The notes: generated by a model from the letters alone, not told the origin. Positions 1-5,513 are shown, counted from the stretch's first letter. The stretch is DNA of 5,637 nucleotides from an uncultured bacterium (GCA_937928475.1 CALFVE010000374.1:1-5637); one strand, 5' to 3'. Numbers and translations are program-made.

Positions 1-1
1 C

Positions 2-1279
2 CGTATTGCGCTGTTCCAACTAACCGAACTGCAAGCCAGCCGGGCGGCACTTGAGGAGGAGAACCAGCGCCTGCAGGCCTCGGTCCTAAGCAGCCGCCAG
101 CAGAAGGAGTTGGCCCAGAAGGCCGCGAGGGAGGCCCAGCAGCGAGTAGAAGCCGCCCGGCAGCGGCTGGCGACGGCCCAGGCCGACCTCAAGCGAGCGG
201 AGGCCTCCCTGCGCAACACGCAGGGGCAGTTGCAGCGGGTGCGGCAAGAGAGAGAGCGTCTCTCCCAGCAAGTAAATGACCTCGAAGCCAGGAGCAAGGG
301 CTTGCAGCAGCAACTGGGCCAGACCCAGGCCACCCTGGCGCAGACCCAGGCCCACTTGCGCGAGGCGCAAGCAGAGGAGCAGCGCCTGCAGGGCGAAGTC
401 CGAGACCTGCGAGCCAGGACCCAAGACTTGCGGGTGGAGGCGGAAATGGCGCGCCGGGATCTGGAGGACGCCCAGCGCGACCTGGTCGCCGCCACTGACG
501 AACTGGAGCGCAAGCGAGAGGAACTAGAGCGGACGGAAGCGCTGACGGTAGCCTTGACCAACACTTGGTTAGCGCAGTCGTTCCTCACCGCCACCACCGA
601 GGTCCGCTTCGAACCGGGGACGGAACTGCTGCGGCAGTCGATCCGAGCCACGCAAAGCGAGGCGCAGATTGTGGCCTCGCTGGAGGAGATGCTGGTCTTG
701 GCATCGCGCCTAGCGGCAGCGGCGGGAGCGGGGAGAGACCCCGAGAGCGGGCGGTCGGTCGTGCTCTTCGCGCCGATCCCGCCCGGCACCACCGACTTTC
801 CGCCGCGGGAGAGTACGGTCATCCGCGAGGTGGCCCGGCAGATTCGGGAGGGGCGAGCGGAGGAGTACGTGGTGGTCGTGCGGGTGGTCTTCCGCAGTTT
901 CGTGGGGGATGACCGGCCAGTCGGCATCGGGCTGTTTGCGCGGCCCAACGATCTTGTGTTCAAGCCAGGGGCGGTGATCGCGAGCCGGCAGATTGACGGC
1001 AGCAAGCCGCGCGCCGAGGTCTTCCAGCGCCTCTGGGGGCTGCTCAGCGATCTGCGTGTGGCCGCGCAGGAAGCGGGGCTGATGCGTGATCCGCAGACCG
1101 GGCAGTACGGCCAGGTGCCCGCGGAAGCCATCCTGGCCACGCTCGACGAATTGCTGCAACGGAAGCAGGTGCTCCTGGTGGAGGCAGTGGCAGCGCAGGA
1201 GGTATACGTGGCTAGCGAGGAGCCGTTCCTGGTGTTGCTCCGCGTGCGGGAGCCGGAGGGAGGCGGGGGCGGTGGCTGA
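2..1279 (+). CDS. DUF3084-domain coiled-coil protein, 5' end missing
   Basis: The frame is open from the first complete codon at base 2 to the TGA at 1277-1279, giving 425 residues with the N-terminus outside the window. A TTG at 110 is an internal Leu codon, not a needed start. Fragment residues 1 to about 180 are a long coiled coil very rich in Gln, Glu, Arg, Ala and Leu; a 21-nt (7-codon) near-repeat at 320-355 shows its repetitive nature. From about residue 181 (ALTNTWLAQSFLT) to the end is a globular part with motifs such as FRSFVGDDRPVGIGLF, FKPGAVIASRQIDG and QVLLVEAVAAQEVY. This layout fits the DUF3084 family (COG4372-like), whose full members, as I recall, start with membrane segments; that part is not visible. 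The molecular function of the family is unknown; an envelope-associated structural role is only a guess. The tail is six Gly residues, encoded by the ribosome-binding region of the next gene, with which it overlaps by 8 nt. Confidence 0.85.
   Translation, partial: RIALFQLTELQASRAALEEENQRLQASVLSSRQQKELAQKAAREAQQRVEAARQRLATAQADLKRAEASLRNTQGQLQRVRQERERLSQQVNDLEARSKGLQQQLGQTQATLAQTQAHLREAQAEEQRLQGEVRDLRARTQDLRVEAEMARRDLEDAQRDLVAATDELERKREELERTEALTVALTNTWLAQSFLTATTEVRFEPGTELLRQSIRATQSEAQIVASLEEMLVLASRLAAAAGAGRDPESGRSVVLFAPIPPGTTDFPPRESTVIREVARQIREGRAEEYVVVVRVVFRSFVGDDRPVGIGLFARPNDLVFKPGAVIASRQIDGSKPRAEVFQRLWGLLSDLRVAAQEAGLMRDPQTGQYGQVPAEAILATLDELLQRKQVLLVEAVAAQEVYVASEEPFLVLLRVREPEGGGGGG
1255..1263 (+). 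promoter_or_regulatory. Shine-Dalgarno for the YqgF-like gene
   Basis: GGAGGGAGG lies 8 nt before the GTG at 1272 and decides that start. The upstream in-frame ATG at 1086 lies deep inside the DUF3084 gene, would add 62 Arg- and Ser-rich residues unrelated to the fold, and is rejected. The site lies inside the upstream coding sequence, so translation of the two genes is probably coupled. Confidence 0.75.
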
Positions 1280-1694
1280 GCGCGCTATTCTGGGGATTGA
1301 CCCGGGCACCGCCAAGTGCGGCTTGGCCCTGGTGCAGGAGGACGGCGCCGTCTTGTTCCGGGCCGTAGTCGCTCCCGCCGACTTGCCGGTCACCCTGGCC
1401 CAACTGGTCAGGGAGCGCCCGATCACGGCGGTAGCGCTGGGGAATCGGACGGGAGCGGCGACCGTTCGCGGTCTCGTGGAGCAGAGCCTGCCTGGCGTCC
1501 CGGTGGCCCCGGTCACGGAGCATGAGAGCACTCGGCAGGCCCGGCGACTGTACTGGCAGTATCACCCGCCCCGAGGCTGGCGGCGGCTGGTGCCTTTGGG
1601 GCTGCTAGTTCCACGTCTACCGCTCGACGGGTATGCGGCGGAAATCTTGGCGCGCCGCCTGTTGGCGCGGCCGGCTGCGGCGGAGAGATCATAG
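1272..1694 (+). CDS. YqgF/RuvX-like RNase H-fold nuclease (putative)
   Basis: The 140-residue product starts at GTG 1272, 8 nt inside the DUF3084 gene, with a good ribosome-binding site. Residues 7-18 (LGIDPGTAKCGL) are the first strand of an RNase H-like fold, with D10 as a candidate metal ligand. ALGNRTG at 55-61 matches the family's nucleotide-contact loop. TEHEST at 82-87 takes the place of the DERxTT-type motif of classical YqgF. PLDGYAAEILARRLL at 117-131 carries the last acidic residue (D119). Between them, YWQYHPPRGWRRLVPLG at 94-110 is an insertion that I recall in the cyanobacterial-type 'pre-16S rRNA-processing nuclease YqgF' proteins rather than in E. coli YqgF. Classical members process the 5' end of pre-16S rRNA or are proposed Holliday junction resolvases. 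Whether this branch does either is unknown, and its tight coupling to the DUF3084 gene suggests a shared role. The gene symbol is left blank because the branch differs from canonical yqgF/ruvX. Confidence 0.8.
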   Translation: MAERAILGIDPGTAKCGLALVQEDGAVLFRAVVAPADLPVTLAQLVRERPITAVALGNRTGAATVRGLVEQSLPGVPVAPVTEHESTRQARRLYWQYHPPRGWRRLVPLGLLVPRLPLDGYAAEILARRLLARPAAAERS

Positions 1695-1850
1695 CGCCCG
1701 CGTACGAGTAGCCACCAGCACCAGCAGGGCGAATATCCCCCCGGCCAGCCCGAAGAGTTGGGCGTGCTTGGGTCCTCCGACCTCCGCGCCGAGGGCCCAG
1801 CCGGCCCAAATCAAGGCCACAGCGAAGATTAGGCTAACGACAAGCCGCAT
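1689..1850 (-). CDS. 53-residue membrane protein, unknown function
   Basis: Read on the minus strand from ATG at 1850 to TGA at 1689-1691, this encodes 53 residues. The start is supported by GGGAGG about 7 nt upstream (1858-1863, minus strand). Residues 2-20 (RLVVSLIFAVALIWAGWAL) and about 31-47 (QLFGLAGGIFALLVLVA) are two hydrophobic stretches separated by a short polar turn with Glu, Lys and His. A basic C-terminus (TRTRAL) suggests that end stays in the cytoplasm. The protein is thus a predicted hairpin of two membrane helices; Gly-rich faces (GLAGG, AGWALG) could allow helix packing. The gene converges on the YqgF-like gene and their ends overlap by 6 nt. Longer frames upstream of the ATG are Arg- and Pro-rich and have no hydrophobic or domain pattern, so the short form is preferred. 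I do not recognise the family. Confidence 0.65.
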   Translation of the reverse strand: MRLVVSLIFAVALIWAGWALGAEVGGPKHAQLFGLAGGIFALLVLVATRTRAL

Positions 1851-1910
1851 TGAGAACCTCCCAGCCTCGGCCGCCCGTAAAGGCGGGGGCAAGCCTGGCC
1901 CACTGTGGTA

Positions 1911-1916
1911 AGTATA
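1911..1916 (-). promoter_or_regulatory. possible -10 element for the 53-residue gene
   Basis: On the minus strand this reads TATACT, five of six matches to TATAAT, about 60 nt before the ATG at 1850. No good -35 hexamer is present at 16-18 nt upstream (the best is a GGGTGA-like sequence), so this is a weak call based on one element. Confidence 0.25.
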
Positions 1917-1933
1917 CCCAAGCACGCCTAGTC

Positions 1934-2255
1934 TCACCCTGGCGCGGCTGTTCATGCACGCTTCCCCCGCGCTCCTCGCGGCCAGAGAACGGGCCCGCGC
2001 GGGTTCAGGGCGGTCGGATTCGGACCCAGGAAAAAATCTCGGCGTGGGGAAGGAAATCTGCCGAGGGCAGCGAAGTCCGCACGGACGGCTGCGGCCGACC
2101 CCCAACCAATGCCGGGGCGAGACGCCCCTTCGCCTCGGCTTCGAGAGGAGTGAGAACCACACGCGCCTGCGGCGCACCGCAGGGACAACCATTTGGCGAC
2201 GAGGTTGAGGCGCGGTAGGGCGACGCGGTGTGACGGACGAAAGACGAGCAAAGGA
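1934..2255. other. non-coding region rich in inverted repeats
   Basis: No convincing gene is visible here on either strand; the open frames are Arg- and Pro-rich with no start signals. The stretch holds consecutive perfect short stems: CTCGGC/GCCGAG (2038-2043 with 2060-2065), GCAGC/GCTGC (2067-2071 with 2088-2092) enclosing GTCC/GGAC (2075-2078 with 2083-2086), GGGGCG/CGCCCC (2114-2119 with 2123-2128, loop AGA) and CCTGCGG/CCGCAGG (2166-2172 with 2177-2183, loop CGCA). It could be a structured 5' leader of the gene at 2270, a small RNA, or a dispersed genomic repeat. I compared it by eye with the c-di-GMP-I, cobalamin, SAM and RNase P signatures and it matches none. Short stems are also expected by chance in such GC-rich DNA. 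Confidence 0.35.
2031..2065 (-). terminator. possible Rho-independent terminator, minus strand
   Basis: Read on the minus strand, CTCGGC (2065-2060) and GCCGAG (2043-2038) form a 6-bp stem with a 16-nt loop, followed by A and a run of six T (2036-2031). The T-run is rare in this GC-rich DNA. The stem is short and the loop long, and no gene on the minus strand upstream is known, so a terminator for an antisense or small RNA is only a possibility. Confidence 0.3.
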
Positions 2256-2257
2256 GG
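2251..2257 (+). promoter_or_regulatory. Shine-Dalgarno for the barrel-like gene
   Basis: AAGGAGG lies 12 nt before the ATG at 2270. It fixes the start of the frameshifted secreted protein, whose signal peptide is in a different frame from the main body and would be missed if the body frame were called alone. Confidence 0.7.
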
Positions 2258-2269
2258 AGAAAGGCAAAC

Positions 2270-3116
2270 ATGAACAAGGGCGGGCTATGCACGGCGGCAG
2301 TATTGCTGGCCGTGACGGTCGTCGCGGTCAGCGCCGCCGAGATGGGCACCCCCAACATACCCTCGGCACAGGCCTGGCAAGGACCAGTCATTGGCCAAGT
2401 GGACGCGCGCTTCTACGCCGGGGGGGGATGACCCTCTTATTGCCCTGGGCCTGAAAGGGGAGGCCGGAGAGGGCCGCGACTGCACCGTCTGGTACACGCA
2501 CTGGGACAACGACTCCGCCGATCCCATCGCCGGGGCCCTGCGGGCCTCGCGATGGGACGGTCTCTCCGTGACCCTCAAACAAGAACTCTCCGACGAGTAC
2601 GACCGTTACCGCCTGGCGCTGGTGGGCGGAGCCGATTTCGCTACCAGCGGCCCCCGAGGTACTAACACCGTCACCGGCGCCTCTGCCAAGATGGGGCCGG
2701 CCACCCCGGCGCTGGCTCTGCCCCTGGAATGGCAGTCGGGACAGAGCACGATCATTGTACAGCCCAAGGTCGTCTGGTTCAGGAACAATCTGCCCACTAC
2801 TCTAGGCACCACCATCTCCGGCTTCGGCACCATTTTCACGGTGGGAGTCGGCCTGGTGCGCCCGCTGTGGCGCGGCGAGATTGTGGCTGACCTCGCCTAT
2901 CCCTTCGCGGGCGACAATGTCGTGGATGACGCCACCGGTGGGGTGGAGCGCGAGATCGTCTGGAGCGCCGGCTGGCGCACACCCCTGGGAGCAGAAGACC
3001 GCACCTGGCTGAGCGTTTACGCCACCAACGCAGCCGGTCCTACCCCAGCAACGTCGGTCATTGGCACCCCAGGCAACGATGTCGGCCTGGGCGTGTCACT
3101 GGGCCGGTCGTTCTGA
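2270..3116 (+). pseudogene. secreted beta-barrel-like protein with a frameshift
   Basis: The ATG at 2270 begins a clear signal peptide: MNKGG, a hydrophobic core (about residues 6-20) and AVSAAE with likely cleavage after residue 22 or 23. This frame stops at TGA 2429-2431 after 53 residues. The body continues in the +1 frame to TGA 3114-3116 (GDDPLIALGLKGE onward). The switch lies at a run of eight G (2420-2427); seven G would read Tyr-Ala-Gly-Gly-Asp-Asp-Pro and give one 281-residue protein. The body is rich in alternating polar and hydrophobic strands with Gly, Trp and Tyr (for example TIIVQPKVVWF and IVADLAYPF) and ends GVGLVRPLWR... to GVSLGRSF, with the terminal Phe common in outer-membrane barrels. 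It probably sits in the outer membrane; substrate and partner are unknown and I recognise no named family. It may be a true pseudogene, a phase-variable gene, a slippage-expressed gene, or a sequencing artefact. The VWA lipoprotein gene follows 29 nt later. Confidence 0.75.
2420..2427 (+). repeat. poly-G tract (G8) at the frameshift
   Basis: Eight consecutive G bases lie at codons 50-53 of the barrel-like gene, directly where the signal-peptide frame and the body frame must join. Loss of one G, or gain of two, restores the full-length frame. Tracts of this type are slippage-prone in replication, in transcription and in sequencing. Confidence 0.9.
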
Positions 3117-3127
3117 CCATCATGTGC

Positions 3128-3136
3128 GAGAGGAGA
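3128..3136 (+). promoter_or_regulatory. Shine-Dalgarno for the VWA lipoprotein
   Basis: GAGAGGAGA, with AGGAG at 3131-3135, lies 10 nt before the ATG at 3146. It favours that start over the ATG at 3122, which lacks a spaced site and would put MCERRCQQ in front of an otherwise standard lipoprotein signal peptide. Confidence 0.7.
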
Positions 3137-3145
3137 TGCCAACAA

Positions 3146-4240
3146 ATGAACAGGAGTGTCCTGAGTCTGCTTGTGCTGTTGACTGCGGCATTGGCCCTCG
3201 CGCTGGCCGGCTGCAGCAGCGGCTTTGCCCCAACCCTGCCCTCCCCGAACGAAGGCCCGGGGCTGGAGGAGGCCACGATTACGCTTACGCCGGAACTGGC
3301 CGGGATTCCGGCCGAGGAACTTCCCCAGGACCTTACTGCAGCGAACTTCGCAGTTTCCATCAACGGTGCACCTGCCCGGGTTATCCGGGTAGTGCGCTCC
3401 GCCGGTGGCGGCCTGGCGATCGGGCTGGTCGTTGACAGCACCGGCTCGATGGGCGGCGAAATCGAGGGAGTGGTAAACAGTATCGAGGCCTTTGCCGACA
3501 GTTTTGCCGGCCGGACCGTCACCTGGGGAGGGATCGAGTACGGAGACGGCACTCCCGAAGACGGCGAGAACACCTGGGATTTCTTCGGGAACTTGGATCG
3601 TCGCACCAAGGTTGGTACCACCGCCAACCTGACCGTCTTCCGCGACTGGCTGGCTACCCTGACCGCGAGGGGCGGAGGTGACGCAGCGGAGAACCCGCTG
3701 GACGCCATGATGGAGGCCAAGAACACCATGACCTGGCCGTCCGGCGTGGCTCGCCACTTCATCCTGCTCACCGATGTGGGTGCTCACCAGCGCGGCGACC
3801 CGACTCCCGAGGGCGCTCCGGCCGATCTGTACGGCTTTACCGGAGCCGAGGTCCTCGCAGCCTTCCGGGGCTGGGCCGTGGTCCACGCCGTCAGCCCGGA
3901 TTACTCGTATGCCTGGCCGACTCCGGAAGCGGCCGGGCCGGCACAGAGCAACGGCGGTCCCGACCCGCAGGTGGTGACAGGCGCGGGCTGGGACGTTCGG
4001 GAACTGGCCGACGGGGGTCCGCCGGATCGTCGGACCCACAACGGGACCGGCGGGAAGTGGGTCGAGATGCCCAGCAGCGGCGTGGTGGACCTCACCACCC
4101 TGGGCATCGCAGAACTCATCAACCTGGCCTACACCGTCACCTTTGAGCGGCCGAGGGATCTGGACGAATTCGACCTGGAGATAGTCGCCACCTGGGCCGG
4201 CGGCTCGGCCACCTGGACGATCGCAGGCTTCCGGCCCTAG
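3146..4240 (+). CDS. von Willebrand factor A (VWA) domain lipoprotein
   Basis: The 364-residue product begins with a lipoprotein signal peptide: MNRS, a Leu/Ala core and the lipobox LAGC with lipidated Cys23. Ser at +2 and +3, instead of Asp, suggests outer-membrane sorting if the host has a Lol system. Residues 93-102 (GLVVDSTGSM) carry the metal-ion-dependent adhesion site motif D97-x-T99-G-S101. The other expected ligands are T173, just before GGGD (176-179), and D210 in FILLTDVGAH. All three MIDAS elements are therefore present, so divalent metal binding and protein-ligand adhesion are likely. The pattern GGGDAAENPLDAM is typical of this VWA group. After about residue 250 comes a loop rich in Pro, Gly and Asp (PTPEAAGPAQSNGGP), and the end (LAYTVTFERPR to the terminal FRP) looks like a small beta-rich domain. 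The gene follows the barrel-like gene by 29 nt without a terminator, so the two probably form an operon and may interact at the cell surface; the ligand is unknown. Confidence 0.88.
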   Translation: MNRSVLSLLVLLTAALALALAGCSSGFAPTLPSPNEGPGLEEATITLTPELAGIPAEELPQDLTAANFAVSINGAPARVIRVVRSAGGGLAIGLVVDSTGSMGGEIEGVVNSIEAFADSFAGRTVTWGGIEYGDGTPEDGENTWDFFGNLDRRTKVGTTANLTVFRDWLATLTARGGGDAAENPLDAMMEAKNTMTWPSGVARHFILLTDVGAHQRGDPTPEGAPADLYGFTGAEVLAAFRGWAVVHAVSPDYSYAWPTPEAAGPAQSNGGPDPQVVTGAGWDVRELADGGPPDRRTHNGTGGKWVEMPSSGVVDLTTLGIAELINLAYTVTFERPRDLDEFDLEIVATWAGGSATWTIAGFRP

Positions 4241-4262
4241 GCCCGCGCACGCGGAACCGCGG

Positions 4263-4290
4263 AAAGGGCCCGGCTGCGGCCGGGCCCTTT
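4263..4290. terminator. probable bidirectional terminator hairpin
   Basis: AAAGGGCCCGGC (4263-4274) and GCCGGGCCCTTT (4279-4290) form a perfect 12-bp stem with a TGCG loop, between the stop of the VWA gene (4240) and the stop of the converging glycosyltransferase gene (4307). The A and T ends give each strand a short T-tract after a GC-rich stem, as in a two-way terminator; the T-tract is only three bases long. A second, looser inverted repeat, CGCGG-AA-CCGCG at 4250-4261, lies just before it. Confidence 0.8.
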
Positions 4291-4306
4291 GCTTGAGGAA
4301 GGCCGC

Positions 4307-5212
4307 CTAAGGCCTGCGCAGTCGGCGCAGCAATCGGCGAATGCGGTCCCCAGGGCGCAGGGTGATGCGCAGCCACTGCGCCGCAAAGGCACACGCCAGC
4401 AGCACCCGCGCCGCCCAAAAGCCGAAGAAACCGGCGCGCCGGCGGAAGTGCTTGCGGTGGTAGTGCGCCCAGCCCTGATACCACCTCTCCAGGCGCTCGC
4501 GCGGCGCCAGCAGAGCGATCGCGCTGCCCGCGTGGTGGATCATCTGGGCGCTCGGTGTGAACCAGATTTCCCAACCGGCCTGCCTTAGCCGATAACAGAG
4601 GTCCACATCATTGAAAAAGATCGGGCAGCCCTCATCGAACAAGCCCACTTCCCGCAGGGCGCGACCCCGCAGCAGCAAGGCAGAGGCCATAGGCTGATCC
4701 ACCTGCCGCTCCCGGTCGTGCCCCCAGTTGTCCAGGCGGTATTCCCGCACGGAGCGGCTGCGGGCGAAACGCTCCGTCCAATCTAGCATCTGCAACAACA
4801 CCACCCAGGGAGAGGGAAAGCCCCGACAACTGGCCTGCACCCGCCCGTCCGGGTAACGCAACTGCGGGGCCACGGCCGCCGCCTGGGGGTGCTCGCGCAG
4901 GAAATGCAACAGAGCCGGCACCGCCCCAGGCGTGACGATCACATCGGGGTTGAGCAGGAGGTGGAACTCCGCCGCGGCTTCGTTCAGCGCTTGGTTACTG
5001 GCCGCCGCGTAGCCGCGGTTTTCCGAATTGGCGATGAGCGTGACCTCGGGGAAACACTCCCGCACCATCTCGGCGCTGCCGTCGGAGGAGGCGTTGTCTA
5101 CCACGATGACCCGGGCGTCGGGGCCGGCGCCATGCTCCCGCAGCGCCGTCAGGCACTGGGCGAGGAGTTCCCGGGTGTTCCAGTTGACGAGGCAGATGGT
5201 GAGAGAGAGCAT
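4307..5212 (-). CDS. family 2 glycosyltransferase (GT2, rhamnosyltransferase-like)
   Basis: Read on the minus strand, the 301-residue product starts MLSLTICLVNWNTRELL, the first strand and nucleotide-sugar contact of GT-A enzymes. VVDNASSDGS (37-46) holds D39 and D44. LLNPDV (86-91) is the NPD form of the DxD metal motif. PMASALLLRGRALREVGLFDE (174-194) and FFNDVDLC (199-206), where N201-D202 stand in for the usual E-D before V-D-L-C, form the acceptor side and catalytic base region; MIHHAGS (224-230) follows. This is the WbbL/rhamnosyltransferase-like branch of GT2, which transfers a sugar from an activated donor to a polysaccharide or lipid-linked acceptor on the cytoplasmic face. Donor and acceptor cannot be read from the sequence. 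Residues 262-281 are hydrophobic and the tail is very Arg-rich (RRLLRRLRRP), suggesting membrane attachment. No Shine-Dalgarno is seen before the ATG at 5212. It stands alone in this window, with no other glycan gene beside it. Confidence 0.88.
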   Translation of the reverse strand: MLSLTICLVNWNTRELLAQCLTALREHGAGPDARVIVVDNASSDGSAEMVRECFPEVTLIANSENRGYAAASNQALNEAAAEFHLLLNPDVIVTPGAVPALLHFLREHPQAAAVAPQLRYPDGRVQASCRGFPSPWVVLLQMLDWTERFARSRSVREYRLDNWGHDRERQVDQPMASALLLRGRALREVGLFDEGCPIFFNDVDLCYRLRQAGWEIWFTPSAQMIHHAGSAIALLAPRERLERWYQGWAHYHRKHFRRRAGFFGFWAARVLLACAFAAQWLRITLRPGDRIRRLLRRLRRP

Positions 5213-5391
5213 GGGCCGTTGCCAGAGGCCGCCTAGCAGTGCGCGAGACAGACAGCCGCCACTAAAGATTGAGGGCTCCGCACTGCAATCACGGAGCCCT
5301 CAAGCGCATATTCAGTTGGGTGTCGTGGGGTAAGAAGCGAGAAGAACTCCGAGAGACTCCCTGGTCGTACCCCGGGGGTGCTGCACCGTGA
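5213..5391. other. intergenic stretch with the terminator hairpin
   Basis: This stretch between the glycosyltransferase start and the small Cys-pair gene holds no gene I can support. Its main landmark is the 12-bp hairpin at 5269-5303. Between that and the small gene's stop is about 88 nt of untranslated 3' sequence with a short palindrome, GGTGCTGCACC. No clear promoter for the glycosyltransferase was found; a TTGCAG...TTTAGT pair in this region is too weak to call. Confidence 0.5.
5269..5303 (-). terminator. Rho-independent terminator of the small Cys-pair gene
   Basis: TTGAGGGCTCCG (5269-5280) and CGGAGCCCTCAA (5292-5303) make a perfect 12-bp stem with an 11-nt loop. On the minus strand it is followed by TCTTT, while the plus-strand side has no T-run, so it acts on minus-strand transcripts. 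It lies 88 nt after the stop of the 29-residue gene and about 57 nt before the glycosyltransferase start, separating the two units, although read-through cannot be excluded. Confidence 0.75.
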
Positions 5392-5481
5392 TTACTTCTT
5401 GCTGCAGCAGCCTTTCTTCACTTCCTTCTTCTCTTCCTTCTTCTCCTCTTTCTTAGGGCCACAACACGATTTAGCACTCAT
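5392..5481 (-). CDS. 29-residue protein with two Cys-Cys pairs
   Basis: Read on the minus strand from ATG 5481 to TAA 5392-5394. The N-terminus is MSAKSCCGP, with C6-C7. Residues 10-23 are KK followed by three four-residue units, EEKK, EEKK and EVKK, encoded by three near-identical 12-nt repeats (5413-5448). The C-terminus is GCCSKK, with C25-C26. With 11 Lys and 5 Glu the net charge is about +6. The EEKK pattern gives i to i+4 salt bridges, typical of a stable single alpha helix, so the protein looks like a short rod with a vicinal Cys pair at each end. Metal or metalloid binding, or thiol redox chemistry, would fit four Cys as two pairs, but this is inference; no His is present. I recognise no family. 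It is supported as a real gene by an unusually complete set of signals: a near-consensus promoter, a full-consensus Shine-Dalgarno and a terminator. No in-frame ATG, GTG or TTG lies in the leader, so this start is the natural one. Confidence 0.7.
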   Translation of the reverse strand: MSAKSCCGPKKEEKKEEKKEVKKGCCSKK

Positions 5482-5487
5482 GCGGGC

Positions 5488-5496
5488 ATCACCTCC
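5488..5496 (-). promoter_or_regulatory. full-consensus Shine-Dalgarno of the Cys-pair gene
   Basis: On the minus strand this reads GGAGGTGAT, a complete match to the 16S anti-Shine-Dalgarno sequence. Its GGAGG core is 10 nt from the ATG at 5481. It is the strongest ribosome-binding site in the window and decides the start of the small gene. Confidence 0.85.
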
Positions 5497-5513
5497 GGGT
5501 AAGTTGCTGGGAT

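Noticed and set aside
320..355. 21-nt near-tandem repeat in the coiled-coil region
   Set aside because: The 7-codon period is the expected heptad of a coiled coil rather than a separate repeat element.
710..1531. Long minus-strand open frame opposite the DUF3084 and YqgF-like genes (273 codons)
   Set aside because: It lies antisense to two genes with clear domain motifs, crosses their boundary, is Arg-, His- and Pro-rich, and has no recognisable motif; long antisense frames are common in GC-rich DNA.
1952..2251. Minus-strand open frames in the intergenic region
   Set aside because: Arg/Pro/Gly-rich translations with no start signal, no hydrophobic pattern and no domain; better read as non-coding.
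2251..2270. Riboswitch ahead of the barrel-like gene
   Set aside because: By eye, no conserved core of the c-di-GMP-I, cobalamin, SAM or tetrahydrofolate classes could be aligned; only generic stems are present.
3017..4039. Long minus-strand open frame opposite the VWA gene (340 codons)
   Set aside because: The plus strand carries a lipobox and a complete metal-site motif set; the antisense frame has no domain signal or ribosome site and is a GC-driven shadow.
5413..5448. 12-nt repeats as a CRISPR-like or microsatellite element
   Set aside because: They are in-frame codons for the EEKK units of the small protein, without spacers, and sit between a valid start and stop.
5478..5489. Three-codon frame ATG CCC GCA TGA overlapping the start of the Cys-pair gene
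   Set aside because: The ATG lies inside the Shine-Dalgarno itself and is too close to it to be used; the ATGA overlap is probably chance.
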